Shown here in pieces: positions 43,390 through 53,041 of a stretch of 55,321 bases of DNA. The stretch covers positions 1 through 55,321 of the forward strand of contig NZ_JBQCJW010000022.1 in NCBI RefSeq assembly GCF_051967575.1. The letters are read 5' to 3'. The stretch is from Solibacillus silvestris_B. Its GTDB lineage: Bacteria; Bacillota; Bacilli; Bacillales_A; Planococcaceae. Made by a program: the position numbers and the translations under genes. The stretch's first letter is position 1. Each line of letters opens with the position of its first letter. Under the pieces are notes generated by a model. The model searched no databases and was not told where the DNA came from. It was given only the letters and a program-made list of their open reading frames with translations.

Positions 43390-44604
43390 ATGCAAGAAGA
43401 ACGTAAACGTATTTTACAATTAGTTGAAAGCGGTACAATTTCAGCAGAAGAAGCGATTGTGCTACTAGAAAAGCTCTCGCCACAAAAGGAATCCACTCCA
43501 ACAAAAGTAGAGCGAATCGAGCAACCGATTTTAGAAAAAAAACACGAGGAAGAGCCGCATAAGGCAGAACCTATTTTTGAAGAACGAAAAGAACAGCGCA
43601 AAACAACAGGATTTGAAGATATTTTCGGCAAGTCGTTTAATGATAAAGAATTCTCGAAAAAGATGGATGAATTTATGGGAGATATAAAGCAGGATTTATC
43701 GCAATTCAGCTCACGCATGACGGGGCTGGTAGGTGCAGCGTTAACTAAATTCAAAGACTTGGATATCGAGACGCCATTTGGGGAAAAAGTAGAGTTTACG
43801 AAAACTTTTGCATACCCTGCCACTGATATAAAAGGCATTGAGCTCGATGTAGCAAACGGGAAAATTGACGTAGTACGAGCAACAGATGAATTAGTGACAG
43901 TGAACGTTTCCGGCAAGGCACCAATGAAAGGCACTCCGGAAGAAACAATTGCGCAAATTACTGAAAACTTGGCAACATTGACAAATGATAAATTATTCAT
44001 TCAATCATCCAATAAATTTGCACAAGTAAAAGTACAAGTTGCTATTCCAGAAAAGCATTATGATGTATTCATTGCCCGTTTATTAACAGGCAGTGTGTCG
44101 ATTGAACAAATGGATGCGAAATTAATTAAAGCTCGCACGTATAATGGTGTCGTCCGTTTAGAAAATGCGACTTTCGATCATGCAGAGCTGCAAACGAGCA
44201 ATGGCGCAGTAGAGGCGCGCCGCATAAAAGGCGATGATTTGGAAGTCGAAACTGCAAATGGCCGTATATATATCGATGGTGATTTGAAAGAAGTGGAAGC
44301 CGAATCGATGAATGGACATGTTGTCGTTACAACAACGAGTGCAGAAGCGCATAAAATCAAGGCACGCGCTTTAGCTGGCTCAGTCGAAATCTATGTTCCA
44401 AAAACTGTCGCACTGGACGGCCAAATATTCTCAAACTTCGGCAAAGCAGATGTCGGCCTAAGCGATGTGCAGCTTTCTGAAGAAGAGGAGCAATTCCTAT
44501 TAAAATCTGTGCGCTTCACAAAAGAACTGGAAGATGCCAAACTATTGAAAGTAGTAGGGGAATCCCGCACAGGTACAGTTTTAGTCCGCTATACTTTGCA
44601 ATAA
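43390..44604 (+). CDS. yvlB: YvlB-like DUF4097 envelope-stress protein
   Basis: 404 aa. The N-terminal helical segment RKRILQLVESGTISAEEAIV is the short oligomerisation-type domain of this family. A charged linker follows (60-120). The C-terminal DUF4097 beta-helix (about 150-400) shows repeated beta-turn units such as LDVANGKIDVVRA, TSNGAVEARRI, ETANGRIYIDG and SMNGHVVV. No signal peptide or TM. The family is linked to cell-envelope stress in Bacillus; molecular function unknown. Adjacent to uvrA as in B. subtilis. SD GGGAGG lies in the hairpin described above. Confidence 0.85.
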   Translation: MQEERKRILQLVESGTISAEEAIVLLEKLSPQKESTPTKVERIEQPILEKKHEEEPHKAEPIFEERKEQRKTTGFEDIFGKSFNDKEFSKKMDEFMGDIKQDLSQFSSRMTGLVGAALTKFKDLDIETPFGEKVEFTKTFAYPATDIKGIELDVANGKIDVVRATDELVTVNVSGKAPMKGTPEETIAQITENLATLTNDKLFIQSSNKFAQVKVQVAIPEKHYDVFIARLLTGSVSIEQMDAKLIKARTYNGVVRLENATFDHAELQTSNGAVEARRIKGDDLEVETANGRIYIDGDLKEVEAESMNGHVVVTTTSAEAHKIKARALAGSVEIYVPKTVALDGQIFSNFGKADVGLSDVQLSEEEEQFLLKSVRFTKELEDAKLLKVVGESRTGTVLVRYTLQ

Positions 44605-44622
44605 AAGTAACGAAGTTGAAGG

Positions 44623-44658
44623 AAAAGGTGCTTGCTTTAAAAAGTAAGCGCCTTTTTA
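44623..44658 (+). terminator. Terminator of yvlB (intron insertion landmark)
   Basis: AAAAGGTGCTTGCTT (44623-44637) / AAGTAAGCGCCTTTT (44643-44657) with G-U pairs, then T. The group II intron begins 5 bp after it. Confidence 0.8.
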
Positions 44659-44663
44659 TTTGG

Positions 44664-46552
44664 TGTGCCCGGCATGCACAACAACTTGGTGGTGAAAGTC
44701 CACTACAGGCTTGGCAGTAGGAACTGTTAGCGAAAGACAAGGGTGTCCATGGTGACGTGGAATCCGAAGGAAGTCGGACGCAAACTCTCGAACTGACGAA
44801 CAGAAATCAGATAAAAGGCTGACTTGGGACGGATGAGCTTGCCAAACAAAGCGAAGTCCAATACTGCCCGAATCCCATACAGTAGATCTGGCAGTTACAT
44901 GAGAGGAAAGTGGTTGTACTTACCCGGGGAGGTCTCTTGAGGGTTATTTAATTAACAATTTGATTAGTGATAGTCAGATGAATCAAGAGAAGTCAGCAGA
45001 CGCCATAGTAGTTTTCAAATCGAAAATGAAGGGCTGAACAATCTTAAATCTTGAAAGAAAACAAGGAGGTGGAGATATCCCGCCCAAACACGGAAAACAT
45101 CGAGGTATAGACCGAATAGATGGCTACTTATAAAGGGATAAGCTGGAAGCGAAAGAGTATATAAGAGTGTGTAGGGATATAAACATGGAAATGAAGAAAC
45201 AAGATGGTATCGAACTAATTGACAGAATTGCATCCCATAGAAACCTATGGAATGCCTATAAGAAAGTAAAAGAAAATGGAGGCGCACCCGGGGTTGACGG
45301 GATAACCGTAGAACAACTGAAAGGGCACTTACTAAAGTATGAAGAACCATTAAAACAAAAGCTTAAGGATGGCAGCTACCGACCACAACCTGTGAAACGA
45401 GTGGCCATTCCTAAAGCGGATGGTTCTAAAAGATACTTAGGTATCCCATGTGTACTGGACCGAGTGGTTCAACAAGCAATCCTTCAAATTATTAATCCGA
45501 TCATTGACCCACATTTTTCGGACAAAAGCTTTGGCTTTCGAAAAGGAAGAAGCGCCCATCAGGCGATTCAACTTGCGGAGAACTATTACGAAGCTGGCTA
45601 TCGCACAGTCGTAGATTGTGATTTGAAAAGCTATTTCGATACAATTCATCATCAACGACTAAGAGCCTATCTTGAAGAATTTATCACAGATAAAACCGTT
45701 TTAAAACTCATCTGGAAATTCTTACGTTCAGGCATTTTAGACAAAGATATCTATATTGATAAAACAGAAGGTGCACCTCAAGGTGGTCCATTATCTCCTA
45801 TTTTAGCAAATGTGTATCTAAATAAGCTAGACCGGGAATTAGAAAAACGAGGGCATCGGTTTGTACGATATGCGGACGATTTTGTCATCTATGTAAAAAC
45901 GCCACGAGCAGGTGAACGAGTGATGGCAAGTGTTAAGAAATACATCGAAGATGAATTAGGGCTAACGATTAATGAAAAGAAAAGTAAAGTCTGTGGCGCA
46001 ACCGCTGCCAATTTCTTGGGATTTCATCTTCAAAATCTTATGGGAAAGTTGGATGCCGACCAAGTGCTTCAAGTAAGAAACGATTCAAAGAGAAGTTAAG
46101 AAAACTAACAAGCCGTAAAAAAGCAGGTACTTTTAAAGACATTATCGTCAGAATCAATCAAACAACAGTCGGCTGGATTAATTATTATGGAATTGCGAAT
46201 ATGAAAGCATTCATTGTCAGTGTACAAGGGTGGCTAAATCACCGATTACGTCAGTTAATATGGAAGCGATGGAAGAAAGTACGTACAAAATATAAGAAAT
46301 TACGCCAATATGGAATCGAGCATGAGGAAGCAATGAAAACAGCCAACTCAAGGAAAGGATATTGGCGCATTTCACGAAGTGAAACACTTCATCGTGCCCT
46401 AACAAAAGAAAAGCTCACAAAGTGGGGATTGAAAGACCTATCCCAACTTTACGAGCAACGATACTTAAAAGGTTGAACCGCCGTATACGGAACCGTACGT
46501 ATGGTGGTGTGAGAGGTCGGTTAGCCAATTAATGGCTAACCTCCTACTCGAT
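44664..46552 (+). mobile_element. Group II intron, bacterial class C (IIC)
   Basis: Starts GTGTGCCCGGCATG at 44664 and ends CCTACTCGAT at about 46552. Both ends and the domain I/V sequence strongly resemble the Oceanobacillus iheyensis IIC intron used for crystal structures. Domain V lies at about 46475-46508 (GAACCGCCGTATACGG...), with the CGC triad typical of class C. Domain VI is the GGTTAGCC/GGCTAACC stem at 46519-46541. It carries a maturase gene between 45185 and 46476. Placement directly behind a terminator is the usual target of class C introns. The ribozyme looks intact; the protein is frameshifted. Confidence 0.92.
45185..46476 (+). pseudogene. ltrA: Group II intron reverse transcriptase/maturase, frameshifted
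   Basis: Residues from 45185 show RT domains: GAPGVDGITVEQL, PKADGSKRYLGIPCVLDR, SFGFRKGRSAHQAI, DLKSYFDTI, GAPQGGPLSPILANVYL and the catalytic YADDF. The frame breaks near 46060-46095. The downstream half continues in another frame as KLRKLTSRKKAGTF and maturase-domain GWINYYGIANMK to a stop at 46476 (ending SQLYEQRYLKG). No HNH endonuclease, as expected for class C. One indel separates it from an active protein. A sequencing error is a possible alternative. Confidence 0.88.
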
Positions 46553-46775
46553 TTTAGGAAATAACAGATTTTAGCATGGGAGATGACGTTGCAAGAAAGT
46601 ATTGTCCCTATCCAGGCGAACAGAGCCGATTCTTCGTCCATTAAGCTCCTCCGTGCAAAAGGGGAGTACTGAAATTCTACGGTTATTTAAAATCCGGTTT
46701 CATTTTTAATAAAATCCCCTCTCTCGTAGTGGATGCATTTTCTGAGATAGAAATTCAGGCTCTTAATTAAGTGAT
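46553..46775. other. 3' exon flank of intron
   Basis: No gene recognised between the intron end and the repeat cluster. Confidence 0.4.
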
Positions 46776-46980
46776 GAGGATAATAAGCGGAGTTTTTCCG
46801 CGTATTTGCGCAATGGGGCTCGTTTTAGGGAGAATAAACGGAGATTTTCCGGTTATCCAAAAGAAAAACCTCCATTTTCATGTTTTTCTGATCAATAGTC
46901 GGAATTTCTCCGTCTATATAGGCGTTTTTTTAATCCTTTTATTAAATAAGAGGAATTTTTCCGGCTATTTATAAACGAGA
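46776..46980. repeat. Degenerate copies of the CGGA-AAAA-TCCG interspersed repeat
   Basis: Motifs AAGCGGAGTTTTTCCGCG, AACGGAGATTTTCCGG, GTCGGAATTTCTCCG and GAGGAATTTTTCCGG alternate with ATAA/TATT. This is the same design as the 163-bp array at 34480-35262, more diverged. Confidence 0.7.
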
Positions 46981-47521
46981 GCCCTAAACTGATCTCTTGA
47001 CTGGTACTAACTGAACCAACCCCCTTTCAATTTGCGGGAATCCGCCGCTCATTTGCCATCTTGCCGTTTCATTAAAAATATGCCTACATTTACCCGGGGA
47101 TTTTTGAGCTAGCAAATAAAATAGACAGCCATATTACCTGAAGAAACGTTACCGGTTGATGTGCCAGTAAAAAGCAGTGTCAATTGAAATTGAAGCCATC
47201 AATAAAAGCCCTTCCCAAACCTCTGCAAAAAGCCATAACCATTCCTCAACCAAAAGCTTCATTAAAATCCCTCGTATTTCCAACTGTTGAGAAGGGTTTT
47301 CAGTCTTTCTGTCGAATATTTAAATTAAGGGAATTCTTTGTTATATTAAAAAAGTTTTATACTATAACAATTACATTACGAAATTATGAAAAAACGGTGA
47401 AAACTATAAAAGATCCAATAAAAATTCGTTATCAGCAATATTGCCGCATCGACACTCGTAGAAAGAAAATAAGAGTACACTTACATTGAAAAGAAAATGT
47501 AATAAATTTATAGCTTGAAAG
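46981..47521. other. Intergenic DNA before ftsE
   Basis: Over 500 bp. A + frame at 47184-47489 has no SD and odd composition; I regard it as chance. No RNA gene recognised. Confidence 0.45.
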
Positions 47522-47530
47522 TGCTATAAT
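47522..47530 (+). promoter_or_regulatory. Extended -10 promoter of ftsEX
   Basis: TGCTATAAT at 47522-47530 is a perfect extended -10 (TGn-TATAAT) 52 bp before ftsE. No good -35 is needed for this class. Confidence 0.55.
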
Positions 47531-47581
47531 GGTTAAGACTAAAATTAAAATTCTAGACATAGAACTTAGGTGGTTTCGTTA

Positions 47582-48268
47582 ATGATTCAAATGAATAATG
47601 TAGTGAAAAAGTATCCTAATGGGGTTGTCGCAACGAACGGGATTACAATTGAAATAAAAAAAGGTGAATTTGTTTATGTAGTAGGACCGAGCGGGGCTGG
47701 TAAATCGACATTTATTAAGCTTATGTATCGCGAGGAAAAACCTACTTCGGGTGATGTATTAATCAATGGCATAAATTTGCGTACATTAAAAAATAATCGT
47801 GTACCCCATTTGCGCCGCCAGCTTGGTGTTGTATTCCAGGATTTCAAATTGCTGCCGCGTTTAACAGTATATGAAAATGTGGCGTTTGCGATGGAAGTAA
47901 TCGAGGAGCAGCCGAAAGTGATTCGCAAGCGTGTAATGGAAGTGCTTGAGCTTGTCGGCTTAAAGCATAAAGTGCGCATGTTCCCGAGTGAGCTTTCAGG
48001 GGGGGAACAGCAGCGTGTGGCGATTGCCCGATCGATCGTGAATCGCCCTAAAGTGATGATTGCGGATGAGCCTACAGGAAATCTGGACCCTGAAACATCA
48101 TGGGAAATTATGAATATTTTTGAAGAAATTAATCGCCAAGGCACGACGATTGTAATGGCGACCCATAACCGCGAAATCGTAAATACCGTACGCAGAAGGG
48201 TTATTGCGATTGAAGGCGGAATGATTGTCCGTGATGAGTATGGAGGTGATTACGGCTATGAAAGCTAG
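47582..48268 (+). CDS. ftsE: Cell-division ABC transporter ATPase FtsE
   Basis: Cytoplasmic ATPase that with FtsX controls peptidoglycan hydrolases at the membrane. 228 aa: Walker A GPSGAGKST near 36-44, LSGGEQQRVAIARS, Walker B VMIADEPTGNLD, His-switch MATHN. ATG 47582 with TAGGTGG. It overlaps ftsX by 11 nt. Confidence 0.97.
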   Translation: MIQMNNVVKKYPNGVVATNGITIEIKKGEFVYVVGPSGAGKSTFIKLMYREEKPTSGDVLINGINLRTLKNNRVPHLRRQLGVVFQDFKLLPRLTVYENVAFAMEVIEEQPKVIRKRVMEVLELVGLKHKVRMFPSELSGGEQQRVAIARSIVNRPKVMIADEPTGNLDPETSWEIMNIFEEINRQGTTIVMATHNREIVNTVRRRVIAIEGGMIVRDEYGGDYGYES

Positions 48269-49154
48269 AACACTTGCACGCCATTTCCGGGAAAGTTTCA
48301 AATCATTGGGAAGAAATAGCTGGATGACATTGGCTTCAATCAGTGCAGTAACCGTCACATTATTATTGGTCGGCGTATTTTCGGTAATTATGATGAATTT
48401 AAACAAAGTGGCCTCCGATTTAGAAAATGATGTTGAAATCCGTGTCATGATTGAAATTCTTCCGGATGAAGCAGAAGCGAAGTTGGCGGAGGACCAGCTC
48501 ATCGACGAAATTCATAATTTACCGGATGTTGAAGAAGTTACATATTCTTCTAGAGAAGAAGAGTTAAGCAAATTAATTAAAGACTTTGGAGATGAGTTGA
48601 GCTTATATGAGCAAAACAATCCATTGTATAATGTTCTATATGTTAAAGCTGTTGATCCATTGAAAACAGCGGAAGTTGCAAAGCAGATTGATAGCTTTGA
48701 TCACACACACGAAGTAAAATATGGTGAGGGCAAAATAGAAAAGCTCTTTAACGTTTTGGAAATTGCCCGCAATGTTGGGCTTGTATTAATTTTGGGGCTC
48801 TTATTTACTGCAATGTTCCTGATTTCCAATACAATCCGCATTACGATTATTGCGCGTAAAGATGAAATTGAAATTATGAAGCTGGTAGGGGCAACGAATT
48901 CCTTCGTGCGCATTCCATTTGTATTGGAAGGTATGTGGCTTGGATTAATTGGTTCGATCATTCCGATTGTTGCCGTTACGATTGCTTATTATAATATTTA
49001 TGAAATGTTGGCACCACGGTTAAAAGGTGAATTATTCCAGTTGTTAGGAGTGGCTCCACTTATGTACCAAGTGAATGGGCTGATTATATTCATCGGCATG
49101 TTCATCGGCGTTTGGGGAAGCTTCATGTCTGTGCGTAAATTTTTAAAAGTGTGA
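48258..49154 (+). CDS. ftsX: Cell-division protein FtsX
   Basis: Membrane partner of FtsE that transmits ATP hydrolysis to an extracellular hydrolase or its activator. 298 aa, four predicted membrane segments (about 24-45, 170-195, 220-245, 262-285). The extracellular domain lies between the first two. Residues MKARTLARHFRESFKSLGRN are the typical cytoplasmic N-terminus. SD GGAGGTGA inside the end of ftsE. Confidence 0.96.
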   Translation: MKARTLARHFRESFKSLGRNSWMTLASISAVTVTLLLVGVFSVIMMNLNKVASDLENDVEIRVMIEILPDEAEAKLAEDQLIDEIHNLPDVEEVTYSSREEELSKLIKDFGDELSLYEQNNPLYNVLYVKAVDPLKTAEVAKQIDSFDHTHEVKYGEGKIEKLFNVLEIARNVGLVLILGLLFTAMFLISNTIRITIIARKDEIEIMKLVGATNSFVRIPFVLEGMWLGLIGSIIPIVAVTIAYYNIYEMLAPRLKGELFQLLGVAPLMYQVNGLIIFIGMFIGVWGSFMSVRKFLKV

Positions 49155-49251
49155 CACGACCAAAACTGTTGTACGATAGCGCTGGCGATACATCGAAAGA
49201 GAGACGAAAACTTAGCGGCTATCATTCATGCAATTAGGGGGAAAATAGGTT

Positions 49252-50535
49252 TTGAAAAAGCTAACGACGCGTTCATTTAAAATCATTGCTGTATTGCTTA
49301 CTCTTGTATTATTTATTCAAATACCGGCAGCATATGCAGCATCATTGAGTGAACTGAAAAAAGAGCGCAGCCAGCTGGATGCAGAAAAGAAAATGCTCAA
49401 CAGATCGCTCGAACAAAAAGCAAATGAAATTCAGACAAATCAAAATAGACAGCAGAAAATTATCTCGCAATTGGAAGATATCGGAGCAAAAATCAATAAA
49501 ACAAACAAAGAAATTGCGCTTGTGGAAATAGATATTGAAATCGCCAATCAGGAAATCTCGCTTTTGGAAAAAGACATAGAAGAATTGCAAAATAAAATTG
49601 ATAAGCGTGATGAATTATTACGCGAACGCGCGCGTGCGATCCAAACAGGCGGCACAGTAAGCTATTTGGACGTATTGCTCGGCGCAAATAGCTTCGTGGA
49701 TTTTATCGACCGATTTTCCGCAGTAAGTACGCTAATGGATGCAGACCGCCAAATTATGCGTGAACAGAAGGAAGACCAGGAAAAGCTTGAAGTTCAAAAA
49801 TTGGAATTGCTGAAGAAAAAGGAAAATCTAGAAGCAAACAAAGCGCAGAAACAAAAATTGATGGCATCGTTAAAGCAGCAAAAGAAAGAAAAAGATCAAT
49901 TAGTGGACGAGCTTGAAAAAGAAGAGGCAAAATTACGTGCTCAAAAAACGGATTTACAGGAAGAGTACGATGATAAAGTAGAGTTAAGTAAAGAATTAGA
50001 GGAAAAAGTACTTGCAGAACAACGTCGCTTAGCGGAAATTGCCCGCCAAAGAGAGCTGGAAGCCGCTAAAAATAAAAATAAAGGCAATGTTTCAAGCTCT
50101 GGCAACTTGCCGAATGTTGCGGCAGGTACATGGACAAGACCAGCAGCAGGGCGATTCACTTCCGGGTTTGGTCCGCGTAATATCGGACCAATCGGGAGCA
50201 AGTACCATTTAGGGATCGATATTGCGAACTCGATTGGGACACCAGTCGTTGCGGCGGCTGACGGGGTTGTTTCCTATGCGGGAACGATGAATGGCTATGG
50301 CAATGTAGTGATGGTAACGCACTCGATTGAAGGGCAAATTTTCACGACAGCATATGCCCACTTAAGCGGCTTTAACTCAAGTGTGGGTGATGTCGTTTCA
50401 AAAGGCCAGCAAATCGCGCGCATGGGGAATTCCGGTAATTCGACAGGACCCCATCTGCATTTCGAAATCCATGTTGGTGAATGGAATGGAAGCCGTTCAA
50501 ATGCAGTAAACCCATTACGCTATATTTCGTTATAA
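49252..50535 (+). CDS. EnvC-like coiled-coil M23 peptidase-domain protein
   Basis: Secreted: signal peptide MKKLTTRSFKIIAVLLTLVL... with likely cleavage after AYA near residue 29. Residues 35-265 are long coiled coils (ELKKERSQLDAEKK, IDIEIANQEISLLEKDIEEL). Residues 310-427 are a LytM/M23 domain with HLGID (Zn His-Asp) and GPHLHFEIHV. All Zn ligands are present, so it may be an active endopeptidase rather than an inactive activator. TTG start after AGGGGGA. Its place after ftsEX suggests it is the FtsEX-controlled hydrolase, the position taken by CwlO (NlpC/P60) elsewhere in B. subtilis. Confidence 0.9.
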   Translation: MKKLTTRSFKIIAVLLTLVLFIQIPAAYAASLSELKKERSQLDAEKKMLNRSLEQKANEIQTNQNRQQKIISQLEDIGAKINKTNKEIALVEIDIEIANQEISLLEKDIEELQNKIDKRDELLRERARAIQTGGTVSYLDVLLGANSFVDFIDRFSAVSTLMDADRQIMREQKEDQEKLEVQKLELLKKKENLEANKAQKQKLMASLKQQKKEKDQLVDELEKEEAKLRAQKTDLQEEYDDKVELSKELEEKVLAEQRRLAEIARQRELEAAKNKNKGNVSSSGNLPNVAAGTWTRPAAGRFTSGFGPRNIGPIGSKYHLGIDIANSIGTPVVAAADGVVSYAGTMNGYGNVVMVTHSIEGQIFTTAYAHLSGFNSSVGDVVSKGQQIARMGNSGNSTGPHLHFEIHVGEWNGSRSNAVNPLRYISL

Positions 50536-50542
50536 TCATAAT

Positions 50543-50579
50543 AAAAGGCAAAACTTTAACAAATAAAGTTTTGCCTTTT
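50543..50579 (+). terminator. Terminator of ftsEX-M23 operon
   Basis: Perfect 15-bp inverted repeat (50543-50557, 50565-50579), 7-nt loop, T-rich 3' end. Confidence 0.9.
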
Positions 50580-50599
50580 AATTTCTTTATTCGGATTTT

Positions 50600-50705
50600 C
50601 CGACACTAGCTGAAAGAAGTTGAGGCCTCAGCGGATGCCGCGCATTCGGCAGGAAGTTCTATGCGCCGGCGAAAAGCCGTATCTTGATGCAATTACGCCA
50701 ATTTG
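50600..50705. repeat. GC-rich palindromic islet
   Basis: Includes the perfect 10-bp palindrome TGAGGCCTCA and pairs such as GCCGCGCATTCGGC and GCCGGCGAAAAGCC. The short GC-rich block among AT-rich DNA has the look of an interspersed repeat; not coding. Confidence 0.4.
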
Positions 50706-50777
50706 AGATTGATTTTTCGAATAAATTTCACAAAGGTATGATAATGTACTAATAGGAAGAATAGGGGGGTGAGGTTG

Positions 50778-51350
50778 ATGAAAAAAAATATAGGAATCGC
50801 AATCATTTTAGTATTGGTCATCACAATGCTAGTCACATACATAAAGAAAGAAATGGATCAAACTGCAGCAATCAGCAAAGAGGCATTAGGAACCGAAATT
50901 GAATTGGATGGGGAGGTCGGTCTTGAAAAAGGTCAATTTGCGCCGGATTTCACATTATATAATATGGAAGGGAAACCACTGACGCTATCGGATTTGCGCG
51001 GAAAACGTGTTGTATTGAATTTTTGGGCAACTTGGTGTCCGCCTTGCGAAGCGGAAATGCCGCATATGCAGAAATACTATGATAAATATCGTAAAAAAGA
51101 TAATGTGGAAATTGTCGGTGTCAATTTAACATATGAGAAGGAAAAGGTTGAGCGTGTCGAGCAGTTTTTGAAAAGCTATGATATTACATTCCCGGTCGTA
51201 TTGGAAATAGACGGGTCGGTTTCCTATCAATATGAAATAATGACGATCCCATCGACATATATGATAGATACAGAAGGCAAAATTCAGAAGAAAATTGTAG
51301 GGCCGCTTGATTTGGATGCATTGCGGGAAAATGTGATGCAATTAAATTAA
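50778..51350 (+). CDS. Membrane-anchored thioredoxin-like protein (TlpA/ResA family)
   Basis: 190 aa. N-terminal membrane anchor (residues 5-23, IGIAIILVLVITMLVTYI), then an AhpC/TSA-TlpA-type thioredoxin fold from about 52. APDFTLYNMEG, LNFWATWCPPCEAEMP with redox CPPC, and cis-Pro loop IPSTYMID. It is predicted to reduce disulfides outside the membrane, as in cytochrome c maturation or sporulation (ResA/StoA). Substrate unknown. SD GGGGGTGA; ATG 50778 preferred over GTG 50769. Confidence 0.9.
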   Translation: MKKNIGIAIILVLVITMLVTYIKKEMDQTAAISKEALGTEIELDGEVGLEKGQFAPDFTLYNMEGKPLTLSDLRGKRVVLNFWATWCPPCEAEMPHMQKYYDKYRKKDNVEIVGVNLTYEKEKVERVEQFLKSYDITFPVVLEIDGSVSYQYEIMTIPSTYMIDTEGKIQKKIVGPLDLDALRENVMQLN

Positions 51351-51424
51351 TTCACGTTTCATTCGACTTTGTAAGTATGAAACTTTCTTCCGCTTCATAA
51401 ATTTTATGGAACGGAGGAGAGTTC

Positions 51425-52852
51425 GTGCGGAAAAGTCGGATTTTTTTATTGGTTATTTTATTGCTGTGTATTAGTGCGGGTGTTTATGGTGCTGTGAAAA
51501 TGCAGGCAGAGCCTAAAAATGAACAAGCGGATTTTGCGGTTGTCAATGAGCTGCATCAGTTGATAACGAAAGAATCGGTTTACGATGTTGATTCTGAAAA
51601 ATTGGTGGAAGGCGCACTCCGCGGAATGGCCAACGCAATCAATGACCCATACAGTACGTATTATTCAGAGCAAGAGGCGGCATTACATAAGCAGACGCTC
51701 GCAAGTGAACGCATTGGCATTGGCTTGGAACTGTCAGAGGTGAATGGGAAATTCATCGTCATCGCCCCGATAAAAGCTTCACCTGCAGAGAAAGCCGGTA
51801 TTCGGCCATTGGATGAGCTTGTGCAAATTAATGAAGTGCGGCTCGAAGGAAAAACGATGGGGGAAGTCCGAAAGCTTATGAGCGGAAAGGAGGGGGAGAG
51901 TGTCGAGCTTGTTTTATATCGACCAGAGCTTGAACAACATGTAAAGCTTGCTGTCAAAAGGGAGCGCCTGAAAAATGAAACCGTGCACGCGGAAGTGATT
52001 GAAGTAGAGAAAACGAAAATCGGGTATGTCATCGTTACAATGTTTGCCGAAAAAACGGCTGAGGAATGGAAAACGGCGCTTGACAAGCTAATGGAGCAAA
52101 AGGTGGAAGGACTAATCATCGATGTACGGGACAATCCGGGCGGCTATTTACATAGTGTTGCACAAATGATGAGCATGTTTGAGCAGAAGGAAACAATTTT
52201 TGCCCATATGCAAAACCATGATGGTGTAACAGAGCCGCTGAAAACAAAGGTAATGGAACAATTCGAACCGCATGCTAAATGGCTGCGCAATATACCGGTA
52301 ACGATTTTGCAAAATGAAGGAAGCGCTTCGGCAAGTGAAGTATTTGCGGGCGCCTTACAGGATTGGAAGCGTGCTGTTCTTGTCGGGGTAACGAGTTTTG
52401 GAAAAGGGACTGTTCAGCAAACATGGGATCTTCAAAATGGCGGGGAGCTGAAATTATCGACGAATAAATGGCTCACACCTTCTAAACGATGGATTCATGA
52501 AGTAGGGATTGAACCGGATATTGAAGTGACCCAGCATCCGCTTTACCGAGTAGAGACGAAAATATTGAAGGGCCGCTATGAGGTAGGGGAATACAGTGAA
52601 GAAATTGCCTACAGCCAACGAATTTTAAGTGAATTGGGCTATACGATCAGTCGCACGGACGGCTTTTATGATATGGATACAGCACAGGAAGTTGCGAGCT
52701 TTAGACGTAAACATGATTTAGCGGAAGGGCGCTATATGGATGAAGTTTTCTTTAATGAGTTAACGAAGCAGCTTCAAACATTCAAACAATCGAAAGTGAA
52801 TGATATGCAGCTGCAGATGGCGATTAGTTTTGTGCTCCACCAGCTTGAATAA
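51425..52852 (+). CDS. ctpB: Carboxyl-terminal processing serine protease CtpB
   Basis: 475 aa S41 protease. Signal anchor at 5-24, PDZ domain about 95-180 (SPAEKAGIRPLDELVQINEV), catalytic Ser in GSASASEVFAG and Lys in SFGKGTVQ. A C-terminal PG_binding_1-like domain lies near 395-460 (ILSELGYTISRTDGFYD). In B. subtilis CtpB cleaves SpoIVFA to trigger sigma-K. GTG start with GGAGGAGAG. Same location (between ftsX and minJ) as in B. subtilis. Confidence 0.93.
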   Translation: MRKSRIFLLVILLLCISAGVYGAVKMQAEPKNEQADFAVVNELHQLITKESVYDVDSEKLVEGALRGMANAINDPYSTYYSEQEAALHKQTLASERIGIGLELSEVNGKFIVIAPIKASPAEKAGIRPLDELVQINEVRLEGKTMGEVRKLMSGKEGESVELVLYRPELEQHVKLAVKRERLKNETVHAEVIEVEKTKIGYVIVTMFAEKTAEEWKTALDKLMEQKVEGLIIDVRDNPGGYLHSVAQMMSMFEQKETIFAHMQNHDGVTEPLKTKVMEQFEPHAKWLRNIPVTILQNEGSASASEVFAGALQDWKRAVLVGVTSFGKGTVQQTWDLQNGGELKLSTNKWLTPSKRWIHEVGIEPDIEVTQHPLYRVETKILKGRYEVGEYSEEIAYSQRILSELGYTISRTDGFYDMDTAQEVASFRRKHDLAEGRYMDEVFFNELTKQLQTFKQSKVNDMQLQMAISFVLHQLE

Positions 52853-53041
52853 AGGATTTTATATTCACTCCGCTCCACCGGCGATATAAGTAATCGACAG
52901 AGACTGCAAAAAACAGGCGATCTAATAGGCGATCTTGAATGCTGCTTGCTTTCGGGATCGTCTTAAATTCATTCTTGGTATAAATGGGACTACGCATTGC
53001 TTAAAGGATTTGATACAATTAATCGTACGGTAGGTGAGAAT

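Noticed and set aside
47184..47489. 101-aa basic open frame upstream of ftsE
   Set aside because: Low-complexity lysine/isoleucine composition, no SD, followed by the ftsE promoter; likely chance.
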